From positions 213,501 to 277,500 of the forward strand of contig JAOPHQ010005694.1 of the NCBI GenBank assembly GCA_030340625.1: DNA of 64,000 nt, given 5' to 3'. The stretch is from Merluccius polli. Lineage: Eukaryota; Chordata; Actinopteri; Gadiformes; Merlucciidae. The position numbers and the translations under genes are program-made. Every line of letters starts with the position of its first letter. Position 1 is the first letter of the stretch. A model generated the notes under the pieces. It made no database searches, was not told where the DNA came from, and worked only from the letters and a program-made list of their open reading frames with translations. Below, piece after piece: positions 11,677-22,560 of this stretch.

Positions 11677-11869
11677 TTAGCTCTAGCTCTACTCCTATAG
11701 TGGCAGTTACAATGTTGCCATGAAAATATGTATAATTCGAATCAATGAAGGAGTAATATTTATAGTGATGAGGCAGCATGGCTAGGTGTGCTGTCATGCT
11801 GATTTGAGCACAGTCTAAATGTCTAGTTGACCAATCAGATTGCTTGGTCTGAACTACCTGTTGTATAAT
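11677..11869 (+). repeat. Dispersed 193-bp repeat, copy 1
   Basis: This segment, from ctctagctctactcctatag to gttgtataat, recurs at 52446-52638 in the same orientation with roughly nine in ten positions identical. The closing words ccaatcagattgcttggtc and ttgtataat are shared with many fish inverted-repeat elements. It abuts the element at 11009-11618 and may be another part of the same family. Confidence 0.9.
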
Positions 11870-11912
11870 AAACATTAATAACTCTTTGGTCTTTGTTATT
11901 ACAATACACTGG

Positions 11913-12039
11913 TGTACCTGCCACATTGGCACCCTCCTCTGCATCCTCCACACTCCCTTTACCCGGCCAGAGAATGCACGCAGTGGGGCCTTCTACATCG
12001 ACATCAGTGAAAATCCTTCCATCTGGTCAAGGACAATGT
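11913..12039 (+). pseudogene. Possible linker exon of the THAP-transposase gene
   Basis: A Pro/Ser/Thr-rich frame (VPATLAPSSASSTLPLPG) stays open from about 11913 to a weak donor (aatgt|gtaggt) after 12039. No convincing acceptor is seen, so its limits are guesses. Confidence 0.3.
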
Positions 12040-12113
12040 GTAGGTTTTTAAAGTAATAGTGTACCAAATAAATAAAATAATAGAATAGTTTTCCAAGATG
12101 TTACTTACACAAT

Positions 12114-12730
12114 ATGCCACTTATACTTGGCTTATACCAAGGTACACCTATGGGACTTGACAGTAGTTGCAGTAGCATGGAAGCAGTGGATCAGACAGAT
12201 ACCACTATTACCTACACATCATCATCGTCAGAAGAGGAAAATGGCAATGACTGGAATAAAAAGAAGTTTATTGTCTATCAGTCCAGCCTGATGTCCCTGT
12301 TCAGATTTTGTCAGATGTACGGAAAACCCATTTCTTCCAAGGCTGTTCATCAATCTGGGTCCCAGGTAAAGGTGGGAATGCCCATGGTGAACCTCCTCAC
12401 AGTGGCGTCTGCTTTGTTCAGGGGGGGGGGGGGGGGGGGGTATATATACAGAACTTGCTGACTGGTGTAAGAATGTGCAAATTATGAATGCCGTCACATA
12501 TTTTGAGATCCAGAAGGCCTACTTGCACCCTGCAATCATGGACTTATACCACATTGCCAGAGATCAAACATCTTGGCCCATGTTTTCCTCGAACAGGAAG
12601 ATGGGAAGCGGCAACACTTATTGGGTGATAGCAGGTGTGACAGCCCCGGGTTTTGCGCAAAGTTCTGTCATTACTCCTTCATGATTGACGACACAAAGGA
12701 AATAATTCACACAAGTCGTGCAGTTAAATG
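12114..12730 (+). pseudogene. Transposase core of the THAP element (decayed)
   Basis: The frame runs through KKFIVYQSSLMSLFRFC and MVNLLTVASALF, is broken by a 20-G run at 12421-12440, and resumes in another frame with LADWCKNVQIMNAV and FEIQKAYLHPAI. After one more shift comes GDSRCDSPGFCAKFC from about 12624, with an Asp that fits the first catalytic residue. I recognise this order from the large fish family of THAP-linked DDE transposases (Kolobok-like or P-like; I cannot decide which). The frameshifts mean it makes no intact protein. Confidence 0.75.
12421..12440. repeat. Poly-G tract (G20) inside the transposase
   Basis: Twenty G residues replace the short conserved loop after the ASALF block and shift the frame. 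It probably grew from a GG-rich codon stretch. Confidence 0.9.
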
Positions 12731-12818
12731 AAAGTCATTAATAATAATTAGAATTTATGCATTGTGAAAAGCATTAATTACAAGATTACAATAAACAACT
12801 TTTAAAATGTATTTTTAG

Positions 12819-12985
12819 GTTACAGAGACCTCCAGCTCTGTCGCAATGGAACCGCTAGGTTTCAAACGGGGTATGACAGAGATCCTGAACCAAGGCTTCG
12901 ATGTGGAGGTGATGACGCTCCTCATCTAGGTGGACAGAATTCCCAAAGCTCAATCATCAGTTTGACATCTGGCATACTGCCAAAG
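12819..12985 (+). pseudogene. Downstream transposase exon
   Basis: An AG acceptor precedes 12819 and a GT follows 12985. The frame begins VTETSSSVAMEPLGFKRG, which suits the segment following the first catalytic Asp in this family. It then has a stop at 12927-12929 and a frame change, and ends with HQFDIWHTAK, where the Asp fits the second catalytic position. Same strand and order as the preceding core. Confidence 0.7.
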
Positions 12986-13334
12986 GTCATTTTTTATTTG
13001 TGGTAACGGTATAAAATTATCTGTCAAAAGTTTGGTCACAATTACTCATTCAAGAGAATGGGAGGCTGTGTCAAAAGAGCTCTGCAACTATTTAAATTCC
13101 AATTTTTAAAGCTGACTCAGGTGCCATCTTTTGCTGAATGTTTTACTTTCAGGGGTGGGTATAGAAGTATATAATTTGATTTGTTATTTGCTCTAGGTTC
13201 CTGCATTTTCTCATCTTTAGATATAGTTTCTTTCTTTTACCATTATTATCATTGTATTACTGCAAACAAAGTATGAGCCATATTCATATATGCTTTTACA
13301 GATTAGAAGTAACATCTCCTTATCCTCTTGCAGG

Positions 13335-13600
13335 AGGGCCACGTTTCACTCCAGTATATTGTAAGAGATCCAAACAGTGGGTGTTGAACAAGATGTTCCC
13401 ACACCAGAGTACATTCACCCGACCAGCTTGACGATGGAACCCAAACATTCCCTACAGTGCACCAACGTCATCACCCACCAACCCAAACCTTCAAAGGGAG
13501 AAGCAGTAACCCAATTCAAAAGCCACTTCTGAAGCAGACAGATTTTTGGGTGTGAGGATGGACTGATTGATATTGATTTTGTGTATTCAGAATAAAATAT
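13335..13600 (+). pseudogene. Possible 3' end of the THAP-transposase gene
   Basis: An acceptor-like cttgcag ends at 13334. A short frame (VYCKRSKQWVLNKMF) follows and stops near 13430. An aataaa signal lies at about 13591-13596. The C-terminal match is weak, so this is only a plausible last exon and poly(A) site. Confidence 0.35.
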
Positions 13601-14079
13601 CCTCATTGACATGTTTCCAATATGCTTTTTAAACTGTCAATTTCCTTCAAATGTTATTGCAGTAGATGCAAAATAGATTAGATACAACCTCTCTGTTTTG
13701 CAAACAGAAGTAGCAGCGGTTGATTACAAAATGAAGTACTTTTGGGATGATTACTCCTGCATTAGGGTTACTATTACCAATTAATTGTTTAAATTACTGC
13801 AATAATTATACTGGCATAAACAAACTTTTGATGCCTTAGTTGGGGTGAATATCAGTTGCTCAGCATCTCTAGGTATTATCAACCTTTTTCCACAGTAAAA
13901 CGTTTTTATTTCTTAGTTTAATGCAGTCCGTAAGTAAGTAAGTACACAATTGTTTTATAAGTTCACAACTTTTGTTTTACGAATGCACAAAATATTTTCA
14001 CAAGTAAAAAATTGTTTTGCAAGTACAAACTTAATGGCATTCAAATAAGCCCATAAACATGGTCCTGGTGAGAGACCAA
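13601..14079. other. Unassigned AT-rich DNA
   Basis: No gene is seen. A stretch at 13930-14035 repeats ttttacaagt-like words loosely but has no clean period. Confidence 0.5.
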
Positions 14080-14400
14080 CTCCTCTATACTGCCGTCACC
14101 ACCAGTCTGTCACGTTGGTGCTGTTTCTTTTAAGTTCAGCATCCTGTCGCTATTGGGGATTGGTGTCTCAGTTTAGTTGTCTGGTGCTAGGAGTGGTTCT
14201 AGACAGAGTTTGTGGCCTGTTTGTGTGTGTGTGACCTTTCCACTGGCTGTGGGCCTGCCATGTGGCTTTGGTATTTGGATGATGGGTTGTTTTTTGATGG
14301 GTGTATTTTTATACCATGCTGTTGTTTTTTTAATTGTATTCTATGTGAATCGCTTAGCCTGGAAAAGTGACCTATAAATGAAGCTTATTACCATTTTATT
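14080..14400 (+). mobile_element. Possible LINE 3' tail
   Basis: The end reads cctataaatgaagcttatta, close to the tataaataaagc tail of L2/CR1-like LINEs. The upstream 250 bases are T/G-rich, like a LINE 3' UTR. No coding homology is visible, so the start is arbitrary. Confidence 0.4.
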
Positions 14401-15025
14401 TGGACTTCGGGATCGTCAGTGTGCAAGCCATCTGTTTCATGGCTGTTGTTGTACTGCTGGTACAACTGGCAAACATAGCCGGCCACACAGCAAACAACAA
14501 AACAAACAAAAATAAAAAAACACAAACCACGAAACATACACAAAATGTAAAGCCGTAAAAAGGCCAGAATTTCATCTATTGAAAAAATGGAAAGAAATTG
14601 GTTTTCTTACAAGAGGAATTGCTATAACACAACCATTGAACATGTTCAACCAATTTGTCAAACTGGTCAACCGTAAAGAAAACTGTGTTCCGTTTACTTT
14701 TATTTCTTTGCCCTTGAGATCCATCTTGCTTTTGTTGGTACTGTGTTTGTACATTGGCCAGAATCTTTTAATTGGTTCATTTTAATTTTTATCAGGCTCA
14801 TGTGGCTTCAACATTCTCCGTTACTGCTTGTTTGTTTGAAAAAACACATATTATATTGTGCTGTGCATAAGCAATTACCCCCCCCCCCCCCTCCCTCCAT
14901 ACACACATACACACAAATGGAGCACAAGCACATAAATAATACAGCGTGCTACATTGGCTACATGGCAGAAGCCCATATTTTTTCCGTCCTACTTGGTGGG
15001 CTGCGCTATAGTAGTGTTTGTTGAC

Positions 15026-15027
<2 letters not shown>
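14401..15027. other. Unassigned DNA with poly-C run
   Basis: A C14 tract is at 14878-14891. Overlapping short open frames on both strands at 14.57-14.79 kb look random. Confidence 0.5.

Positions 15028-15101
<74 letters not shown>
15028..15101. repeat. (GT)37 microsatellite
   Basis: Uninterrupted GT array of about 74 bases. Confidence 0.98.
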
Positions 15102-15102
<1 letters not shown>

Positions 15103-18100
15103 TGTGATTTGCCGGCGCAGGGTGTTTAGTGTTCAGTGATAGTGAGGCTTTAACAGATGCATGATGGATGAGGCCAGGACTGATGAGATAGTAGTAGTGC
15201 AGCTATCGTTCTTCTTCCTGCAGCCCATGGTGACCCCTGAACCCACATAAAACAGCACGAATACACACGCACGCACATGCACATGTGTGTTTGTGCGTGC
15301 GCCTTGCAGATTAGCTTCAACGTTCCTATCAGAATCTCAGATAATCTGCTAGGCACATTACCATCATAACTGTGGTTAAATATGGTACATGAGCACTATT
15401 ACATAATATAAAATTAAGCACAACTCAAAGTTGGAAGCCACCTAAACACTGCATTATCATAAAGTAGGCATTGTAAAGACGTGGGGAAAATACAGCTAAA
15501 TTGTTAATACAGCGCTTTTAATTTGGCACATGATTGATGATGTGGGAAAAACAAAGTAATAGAATTCTTCCTTTTGTCTTTTTACACAAAGCATTTTGGG
15601 GATATCTCACAATCATATCCAAGTACAATGCAAGAGTTGTGTGGAATAGCGTAGCGGCCTTACTGTTGACATTAGGAGATGGGAGAATAGGCTGAGGAAT
15701 GATGTCCAGGGTTAGAAATGTCCAAAAGGGTAGCCAGACAAACAAAATATAAAACAATTGTGTTACAATCGACGGACAGTGAATGTTCCATTATCTCTCC
15801 ACTTCTCTGCTATCAATACCCGCGTATTACTATCGCAGTTACAGTAGATGCTGTCAGATCTTTTTCACGCTCCCGGTGCAGAAAGCAATTGCGGTGGTCA
15901 CGGTGCCCCATTGATTTTTAATGCTGTCCTTTCTTTAATGCAGCTGGGACCAGGGACCATTGGGTGCGACTCATCAGTCAGCAATGCCACTGGCCCGCTG
16001 CCAGCATCTACAGTAGCGCACACTCGTCCCCCACACGGACCCTCACACACGGGGTCTTGAGTTACACGGCAATTTACGCTGATAAGAACCTGGCCCTTAG
16101 TCATGCGCTCGGGTTTCTGTTGAAAGCAGAGAGATTTTGATTCATGACTGCCGGAGGAAAGGAGGAGGTTTGAAGAGTTAAAGCTAAACTACTTTAGCTT
16201 TAACCACCCCCCCCCCCCACCCCACCCCTGCCTGAGTGTGTCATCATAAATGTACATGCGTGTGTGAGAGAAAAGTACGAAAAAAAAGAGAGCATTCCCT
16301 TGAATGAAAGTGGTGGCTCCCCCAGGTAGTGCGTTAGTGTGACTGAGTCATGCTCTCTCCCGTCAAGAGAAGTAGATCTGTTCTGGTTTCTCCTCACGGT
16401 TGCTGCTGCATAGCCAGAGCGGAGAGCAAAGGCAAAATCTCAGTGGGATGATGTAGTCAAGGAGAAGAAAAGTCTGGAGGACAAAAAATAAAAAAGACGA
16501 AGCGGAGAACGGAGAGTGGATGCAGAGAGTGAGAGGCCTGCGGGCGCAGCTGTCAGGGATTTTGAAGATTTCTTTCCAGTGTGAATGTTGCCCGGGTAGG
16601 ATTAAGTCAAGGCAGTCGTTAACATGACTTCACTTTTGTGGAGCCATGTGTAGGAGAAGAGTCAAATTTGTAATGAATGTCTGTGGGATAATATGCAGAA
16701 CGAACACGCGGAGGGAGTTGTTTTGGGGATGTTTTTTTTTGAATGGGGTCAGGGAGTTCAGAGGCTGTAACTAAAGAAAGGTGACAGCCAAAAGAGATTG
16801 TTTCCAATATTCAAATATGTTTTGCTGTCTACTACAGATGCAAAGTGCATGTTAGTCCCGCCGCATAGACCCTACACAGTGACATCCTTTTCTGATTATG
16901 ATGTGAATGTCAGTACTCGGCCAAGAAATGTTCAATAGTCTGTCAGAGCTCCAAACGAAAGAGTGATCCCCTTCATTTTAAGGCAGATGTGCTTCGTTCC
17001 ACATCCTGTGGTTTCAATTACACTGTGCCTGACCCACCTGTGACTGAAATGGAAATTAAGCACAATGTCTCGCCCTCCGCCCATGCACACGAGCATGTAA
17101 ATGCCTCCAGTTAAACGGCGCTACTGCAGGGGTTGTCATTCATAATTTTCAACAGAACATTTAACTCAAGAGTGCTCTTTTCCTCCTCTGAACATTAACC
17201 TCCTGTTATACACAGTTTTTTTTTAAAAAGGGTGGCTCTAAAATCTCATTACAGATGCACAGAAGCACAGAATCCATTACTGTTCTCAGGCAGAATGCAA
17301 TCCAACATATGAACAAATATATGATATTTGGCCTCGGGGCATGAACTCTCTCGCCTCGTGGTGCAGATTAACACGCTCATCGTTGCTAAAAGCCGGCCCT
17401 TTTCCACCTCACCGTAGTACCAATAAGGGCACATAAATGCTGCTCACAGCTGTGTGTGCTCTGCAGTACAGACAGCTGCATGCCCCCTTCCTGTTCCCTT
17501 GAGACAAATGATACCCCATTACCACACGCAGCACCGTCGTCACTTTTCACCACCTCCTCCACACCCCCCTTCTTTCCTTTTACAACAAGGTTAACCATCT
17601 TCCCAGCTATAACTCACTGCAAGTCCTACAGTCCTACACCCTTAAACTCTTCTCTTATTAAAATTATAGAGGCCTGTGTTCCCATGGTAAATGCATGAGT
17701 CGCCATTTGGAAGTGTTTGGAAGAAAGGCACATCCCGGGATGCAAAGGTCATGGTACCAACCCTATCGCCTGTCAGACGCATGCACGGGTGCATGCCGGA
17801 GACCCCAGTTGCAACTGTGATAGTAGCGTGGGTGACATGGAGTCCTGTTTCCTCCCCATAGCTTAGATTGCAGAATGTAGCGGAAGCATGTGTCCTATAC
17901 GTCCCGTTACCCACAGATGCGCTGCGAAATCACACACGCGTGCTATAGGCACATTCGCGCACATGCGTGCACACATGCATGTCCGCACTTAATGTTGCAC
18001 ATGCACACTGCAGTAAAGGGATACACGTGGTTAAAATATTACACGGGGTGAGTGATTTTGACGCCAGCCAACTTACAGGCTGTTTATAGCTGTAGGGGCT

Positions 18101-18412
18101 GCTGCTGATTAAAAAGCCTTGCATTTACATCTCGACATTGCAGACATCGCCGTGTGACTGTGCTTGTTAATCAGTGACTCTTGCGTTAGTCTCGCATCAA
18201 TCTTGTATGACAGACCAACACCGCCTTTCCCGATGTAAAGCTTGCATAATCGCAATACAAGAAGTCCCATCACCGAGACTATTCAGTTTCCCATTCAATC
18301 TTAAAATGTTGATGACATTTTATGCATGTACATAGAAACACAAAAACAAACAATATAAAAACCTGATTAATTGACATTCCCATTCAATATTTGAACGTCA
18401 TATTTTGAGGGG
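15102..18412. other. Unassigned DNA, 3.3 kb
   Basis: No exon or mobile element is recognised. It holds an interrupted poly-C run at 16206-16228 and alternating CA/GCGC words at 15265-15300 and 17930-18010. Open frames are short, overlap on both strands, and match nothing I know. Confidence 0.5.
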
Positions 18413-18428
18413 GATTAGGGTTAGGGTT
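18413..18428. repeat. Short TTAGGG-like run
   Basis: The word gattagggttagggtta holds fewer than three telomere-like units. It is probably chance or transposon-derived. Confidence 0.5.
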
Positions 18429-18882
18429 ATAAAAATAAAGCGAAACTGTAGCTGCCGTTCCTCATCATCAGGTGGAAATGAAAGGCTGCTGCTGTGTCCT
18501 CATATGTCAACCACTGGTGAGGAAAGGAGACTGCCTTCATACAAGATTGGGGCTTTAAATCAGCTGTCTGGAGCGTTCTGCTGCTCCTCATCTGGAGGAC
18601 CATCCTTCACAACAGGAGGCAACCTACTTCACTTTGATATTCTCTGCCATTTTTTTCAACACAGCCTTTATGTAGGATACGTTTTGTATGTTATGGTGCA
18701 TGCGTGTTGGCCGTGTGTCGTTGTGCATGTGTTCCTTTTTTAGTTCATCTGTGTGCATTTCTTGATGGGCAGGAAAAAAAAGCTTCATAAAAGAATCTCA
18801 CTTCAGCCGTGGATGTGGAGTGGGCCCACAGTGCCTCCTTCCACTACAACACATTGCCCTTCCTTTTGCCGCTTGCTTTCTG

Positions 18883-18886
<4 letters not shown>

Positions 18887-18926
<40 letters not shown>
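18887..18926. repeat. (TC)n microsatellite
   Basis: About 20 TC units. Confidence 0.95.
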
Positions 18927-18930
<4 letters not shown>

Positions 18931-19739
18931 CCTCTCTCTGCTAGTTATTATGAGTGAGACTCAACAAGGCCAAGCTGCTCTGAACCTTGGTTGCAGTGTG
19001 TTGTGACCACGTATTAATGAGCTGTAGTGTTGATGCAATTCAAATTGTAAGGGATGCATGCCATAGACGTTCCTTTTCCTTGCAGTTTCCTCATTCATTA
19101 AAATGAAGTGGGTAAGTGGTCTTCACTGATAATCATTAACGTTGGCCAAATATGTTCCTGCCTCTCCTTCTCCTTTTCGCCAGATTGAAACCTGCAAAAA
19201 TGTGTTTTCCATGGAATTCAATTCCAAACACAGAAAGACAGACTTCTGAAATAGTGTATTTGTATGCACTCCTGATTTACATACACTTCAATATAATGCT
19301 GTTTACAGTAACAGTAGGCTAGTATAGAATTGTACTGTAAGCATCAGCACTGAAAGTGTCTGAGTGCACTTACTTGCACATACTGATATGGTAGATCTTT
19401 GACCCTTGCTTGCCCACTTGAGTTGCGCTCAAATGGTACTCTGTACACTTGCTTCATGCATACCGTGTTGCGTTGGAGGACATGGGAAATGGTAAAATGG
19501 CTGACACCGTTGATTACTTCAAAGTTTACATTGTGTTCACCAACTCTGCTGTATTTCACGCAGTCAGGTGGCAGTTGTTGTCTATCGACAACAACTATCG
19601 ACAACTGTCGATAGTGTTGTTTTATTTTTTTATGTATATATATTTTTTAAATTTATTTTGTTTATTTTTTATTTTATTATTATTATTTTTATTATGTATT
19701 TTTATTATGTTGCTATTCTTACCACATTTTTCTTTTTGC
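18927..19739. other. Unassigned DNA with small hairpin and T-rich tract
   Basis: At 19595-19614 is a near-continuous palindrome, ctatcgaca and tgtcgatag, next to a direct copy of ctatcgacaac. A strongly AT-rich, T-biased tract at 19620-19735 may belong to the retroelement tail that follows. Confidence 0.5.
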
Positions 19740-19882
19740 TATTCTATTTGTGTCTCTTTTGTTAATCTATTAGTCGTACTACGTATTGTTTGCCTGCCAG
19801 GTCAAAAAGAATTTCAATGTGCAGAATGACCCTGCGTTTTTCTGAACAGATGACAATAAAACACTTTGACTTTTGACAATGA
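19740..19882 (+). mobile_element. Non-LTR retroelement 3' tail
   Basis: The segment ends gatgacaataaaacactttg followed by acttttgac, a tail of the kind that closes several fish LINEs and retroposed copies. Upstream is gtcaaaaagaatttcaatgtg, also common near such ends. No coding part remains. Confidence 0.45.
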
Positions 19883-20560
19883 GAGCCTCTTGCTGTTGGG
19901 AGAACAAAGCAGTCCTTCCACCCTCTTGTGGTAGTCTTGCAATTCTAGAAAAGGGAAAATGCACTTACAAATGTATACAGTAAAAATAGTAATGGACATT
20001 ACTTCTATATGTAAAATGTTGTATTATAAAAAAGGTTTCCTTTTTTCACCAGGCCCCTTTCTATTGACAAAGTGATGTCAATAGAATCAAATGTACACAG
20101 TAAACCTTCAATTACCTTCAATGACCTCTCTTAATGTCCTGATTATGGTGGCCACAGAGAATCTGCTCAAATTGGGTTGTACTCTTTGTCCTGCTTCACT
20201 CAGTCATTCCATGAACAAGAACATGGTTCATCACAAGTGCCCGAATTGAATCCAAAATTACTGTTCTGGGTCTTGCTCTTCATCGTCCTTGTCCACCTTC
20301 CTCCTCTGCCTCTCAGATTGTCTCCATCCATTTGTATCAACATTCAATGCACCTATGCCACCTGTGCGTTCTGAACTGGTTTATATTCTGTATAATTCAT
20401 TTGATCAGGTCATTAAAAACAAGTGTGAACCATCTTGAGTTATGTGTAAACAACGACACTTATATTTTAAGTGTCGCCACCATCTAGCCCGATCTATTTT
20501 TAACATTCATAGCTATTAATTCATAACTTTACTTCACTATACTGCAATTACTGTAATACC
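19883..20560. other. Unassigned DNA
   Basis: No recognised exon, RNA or element. It may contain more of the LINE that appears to flank the Harbinger element, but I cannot align it by eye. Confidence 0.4.
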
Positions 20561-20599
20561 CGAAACACATCAGAAGGGAACTACAGAATTAGACACTAT
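20561..20599 (+). pseudogene. Possible LINE coding fragment left of the Harbinger insertion
   Basis: The last bases before the Harbinger end translate to GNYRIRH, close to the N-Y-x-T-R-H motif that precedes the LWNSLP block in the C-terminal part of many LINE reverse transcriptases. That block appears just after the Harbinger element, at 22317. The fragment is short, so this is suggestive only. Confidence 0.3.
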
Positions 20600-21100
20600 G
20601 GGCCCTATCTTGCCGGTCTGAAACGCAAGTATCAAATGCAAAGCGCAAGTGGCTTTGTGGGCGGATCTTGGGTGCTGTTGCTATTATGCCGGCGGGATAA
20701 ATGACTCTTGCGCCCAGCGCAAATCTAAAATGGGTTGGTCTGAAGTAGCTACATTAGTCATAGGTGTGGTTTGGGCGTAACGTGCAATAAACCAATCAGA
20801 GCGTCGTCTCACATTCCCTTTAAATGCAGGCGCGCTTGTTCCATGGCGAGCACATCGCGCATTGCCACTACTGGACCGAGACGTGTCCAATCCCGCCGTA
20901 GCGCGCGCATGCCTATCAGAGGGAAAAATAATTAGTTCTTCTGTTTAAATCTTTTCAGCTTTTCATTTTTTTTGTAAATAAAGAAATGTCACAAAGACAT
21001 ACTTTCCGATGTTTTGGCCTCACTCTCACTGAATCACGAGGTTATGAATGCAGGGTGATATATTTGCAATGTAGTCTAACATTAGACCGAGATTACTTTG

Positions 21101-21435
21101 CTTACCTCCAGTGCTTGAAGTGGAAAAAAATAAGTGCCAGTACTCCCTTATTCACATATAAGCGACGCGTGCAAATCAGTCAACCATTGTAAAGTTCTGA
21201 ATTTTTAGATTTTTAGTGCCCCACCCCGGCGCTGCCAACTGGGATGGCAAGGCTTTTTTTATGCCACCCCATGCCACCCCGGTAGATCCGCCCCTGGTTA
21301 GGGCAGAGTAGAGTACCGGCAGCCTGTGACAAGTGCCGGTACACAAGAAAAAGTGCCGGTACGCCAAAGGGTAAAATGTAGAAGCGCCGACTGCGTAGCG
21401 GTGAGTACCGGCCCACTTCGAGCACTGCTTACCTC
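21101..21435. mobile_element. hAT MITE with perfect 8-bp target duplication
   Basis: The element is 21109-21427 (319 bp). Its ends, cagtgcttgaagtgg and its inverted partner cagtgctcgaagtgg, match at 14 of 15 positions. The word cttacctc flanks it exactly on both sides (21101-21108, 21428-21435). CAGTG termini plus 8-bp duplications are diagnostic of hAT elements. The interior repeats agtgccggtac and has no coding frame. It is younger than the Harbinger element it interrupts. Confidence 0.92.
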
Positions 21436-21447
21436 ACTATAGATGAT

Positions 21448-21780
21448 GCAGCTCTTCTGTCAAATAAGCTCTCCTCTCCCGTGCTGCTGCTGGGGTATTT
21501 GGGTTAAATGGCACCGGCACATGCAGTTCAACATCACGTCTCCTGAAGTCCTGTAATATTTCCTGCATAAGAATGCTGCGACTTTTTGAGGACTGTACTG
21601 TAAAGTGCCTCCTGATTTATCCAAACACCTGGAGCGCATTTTCAGTATGCCGAATGTTCTTTCAATTACACTGCGTGTTTCTGTGTGTTTTCGATTATAA
21701 AACATTTCACGCGCTGTTGCTGGCATAATAAAAGGTGTCCTTGTCCTGGTGTCCTTATATACCTATGTGTCTTGCGACTA
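21448..21780 (-). pseudogene. Harbinger nuclease fragment (HARBI1-like)
   Basis: The minus-strand frame contains PATAREMFYNRKHTETRS, then VIERTFGILKMRSRCL, then SGGTLQYSPQKVAAF. This is the C-terminal part of the DDE superfamily 4 nuclease, and the Glu in IERTFG fits the third catalytic residue. The blocks with the two catalytic Asp residues are not seen upstream, and the usual CCVLHN motif after KVAAF is lost. It is inactive. The neighbouring hAT insertion lies just downstream in the reading direction. Confidence 0.85.
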
Positions 21781-22265
21781 TTGGTCAAACAGGTTAATTT
21801 GATCCGTCATTACTATTAGCCTGAATATTTTGGGTAACTGCACGCTAGATTTATGCCTATTTTTTCACATATGTGGTAATATTTTTGCTTGTATGTATGG
21901 TTTGCAAAAATGGGAACTGCTTCCTTGTAGATGAGAGAAGCAAAGTGTATGCACGTACACACGCTACATTATGGCCAAGCATGCGCCCTTAAAATAGTGT
22001 CTGAATAAGCGCCACTGACTTTAGACTCGGTTTTTCCTGGTCTGTGGCGCAATTGTTTTGTGAAACTGCAAAATAGCACCAGGGAACGTTTGCGCCGGGA
22101 CACGCCTCCTGTTTTCGCTGAACCGCCCCCGGAGCGCAAGTTCATTCCCCAAGTTAAGGACTTGTGCCGGTTGAGGGAAAATTCCAATGTGTGTCGGGTG
22201 CAAAATAGGAATTGTACAAGCGCCAGTGCACAAAGTCAATTGCGCTGAGTGCAAGATAGGGCCCT

Positions 22266-22560
22266 AAGACTTTCTTTGCACAAACTGCATTTTCAATTAA
22301 AGGTACAACCCTCTGGAATTCCTTACCTACCAGTCGAAATCAGATTCAGGATTTTAAAATGTTTTCTACAACAGTCGAGTCCTGGTTAAATCTTGGCCAG
22401 AACTGTAATCATGACATCAGCTAGTCATTATTTGTGTCGGCTACTTGAGGTAGTGCTATACATGTCTTGCAATCTGCTTTGTTATGTTTTATTTGTCTGT
22501 TTGTATGTTTGTTTGTGTGCTGTCATGGATAGATGCCGTTTTGTCTGATTGCTATATGCA
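22266..22560 (+). pseudogene. LINE reverse transcriptase C-terminal fragment and 3' region
   Basis: From 22266 the frame reads KTFFAQTAFSIKG, then TTLWNSLPTSRNQIQDFK from about 22308, ending near SWLNLGQNCNHDIS and a stop at about 22420. The G-T-x-L-W-N-S-L-P motif and the K-x-W-L-x-x-x-Q-x-C-x-H ending are typical of L2/CR1-like LINE proteins. T/G-rich DNA after the stop is probably its 3' UTR. The upstream protein is missing or displaced by the Harbinger insertion. Confidence 0.7.

Larger units (their letters stand above)
20600..22265 (-). mobile_element. PIF/Harbinger element
   Basis: The left end begins gggccctatcttgc and the right end, read inward on the other strand, begins the same 14 bases. 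These GGGCCCTATCTTGC termini, followed by GCGC-rich subterminal DNA, are typical of fish Harbinger elements. A decayed HARBI1-type nuclease fragment lies inside on the minus strand. A hAT MITE is inserted at 21109-21427. The 3-bp target duplication cannot be settled (tat on the left, taa on the right). Confidence 0.85.
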
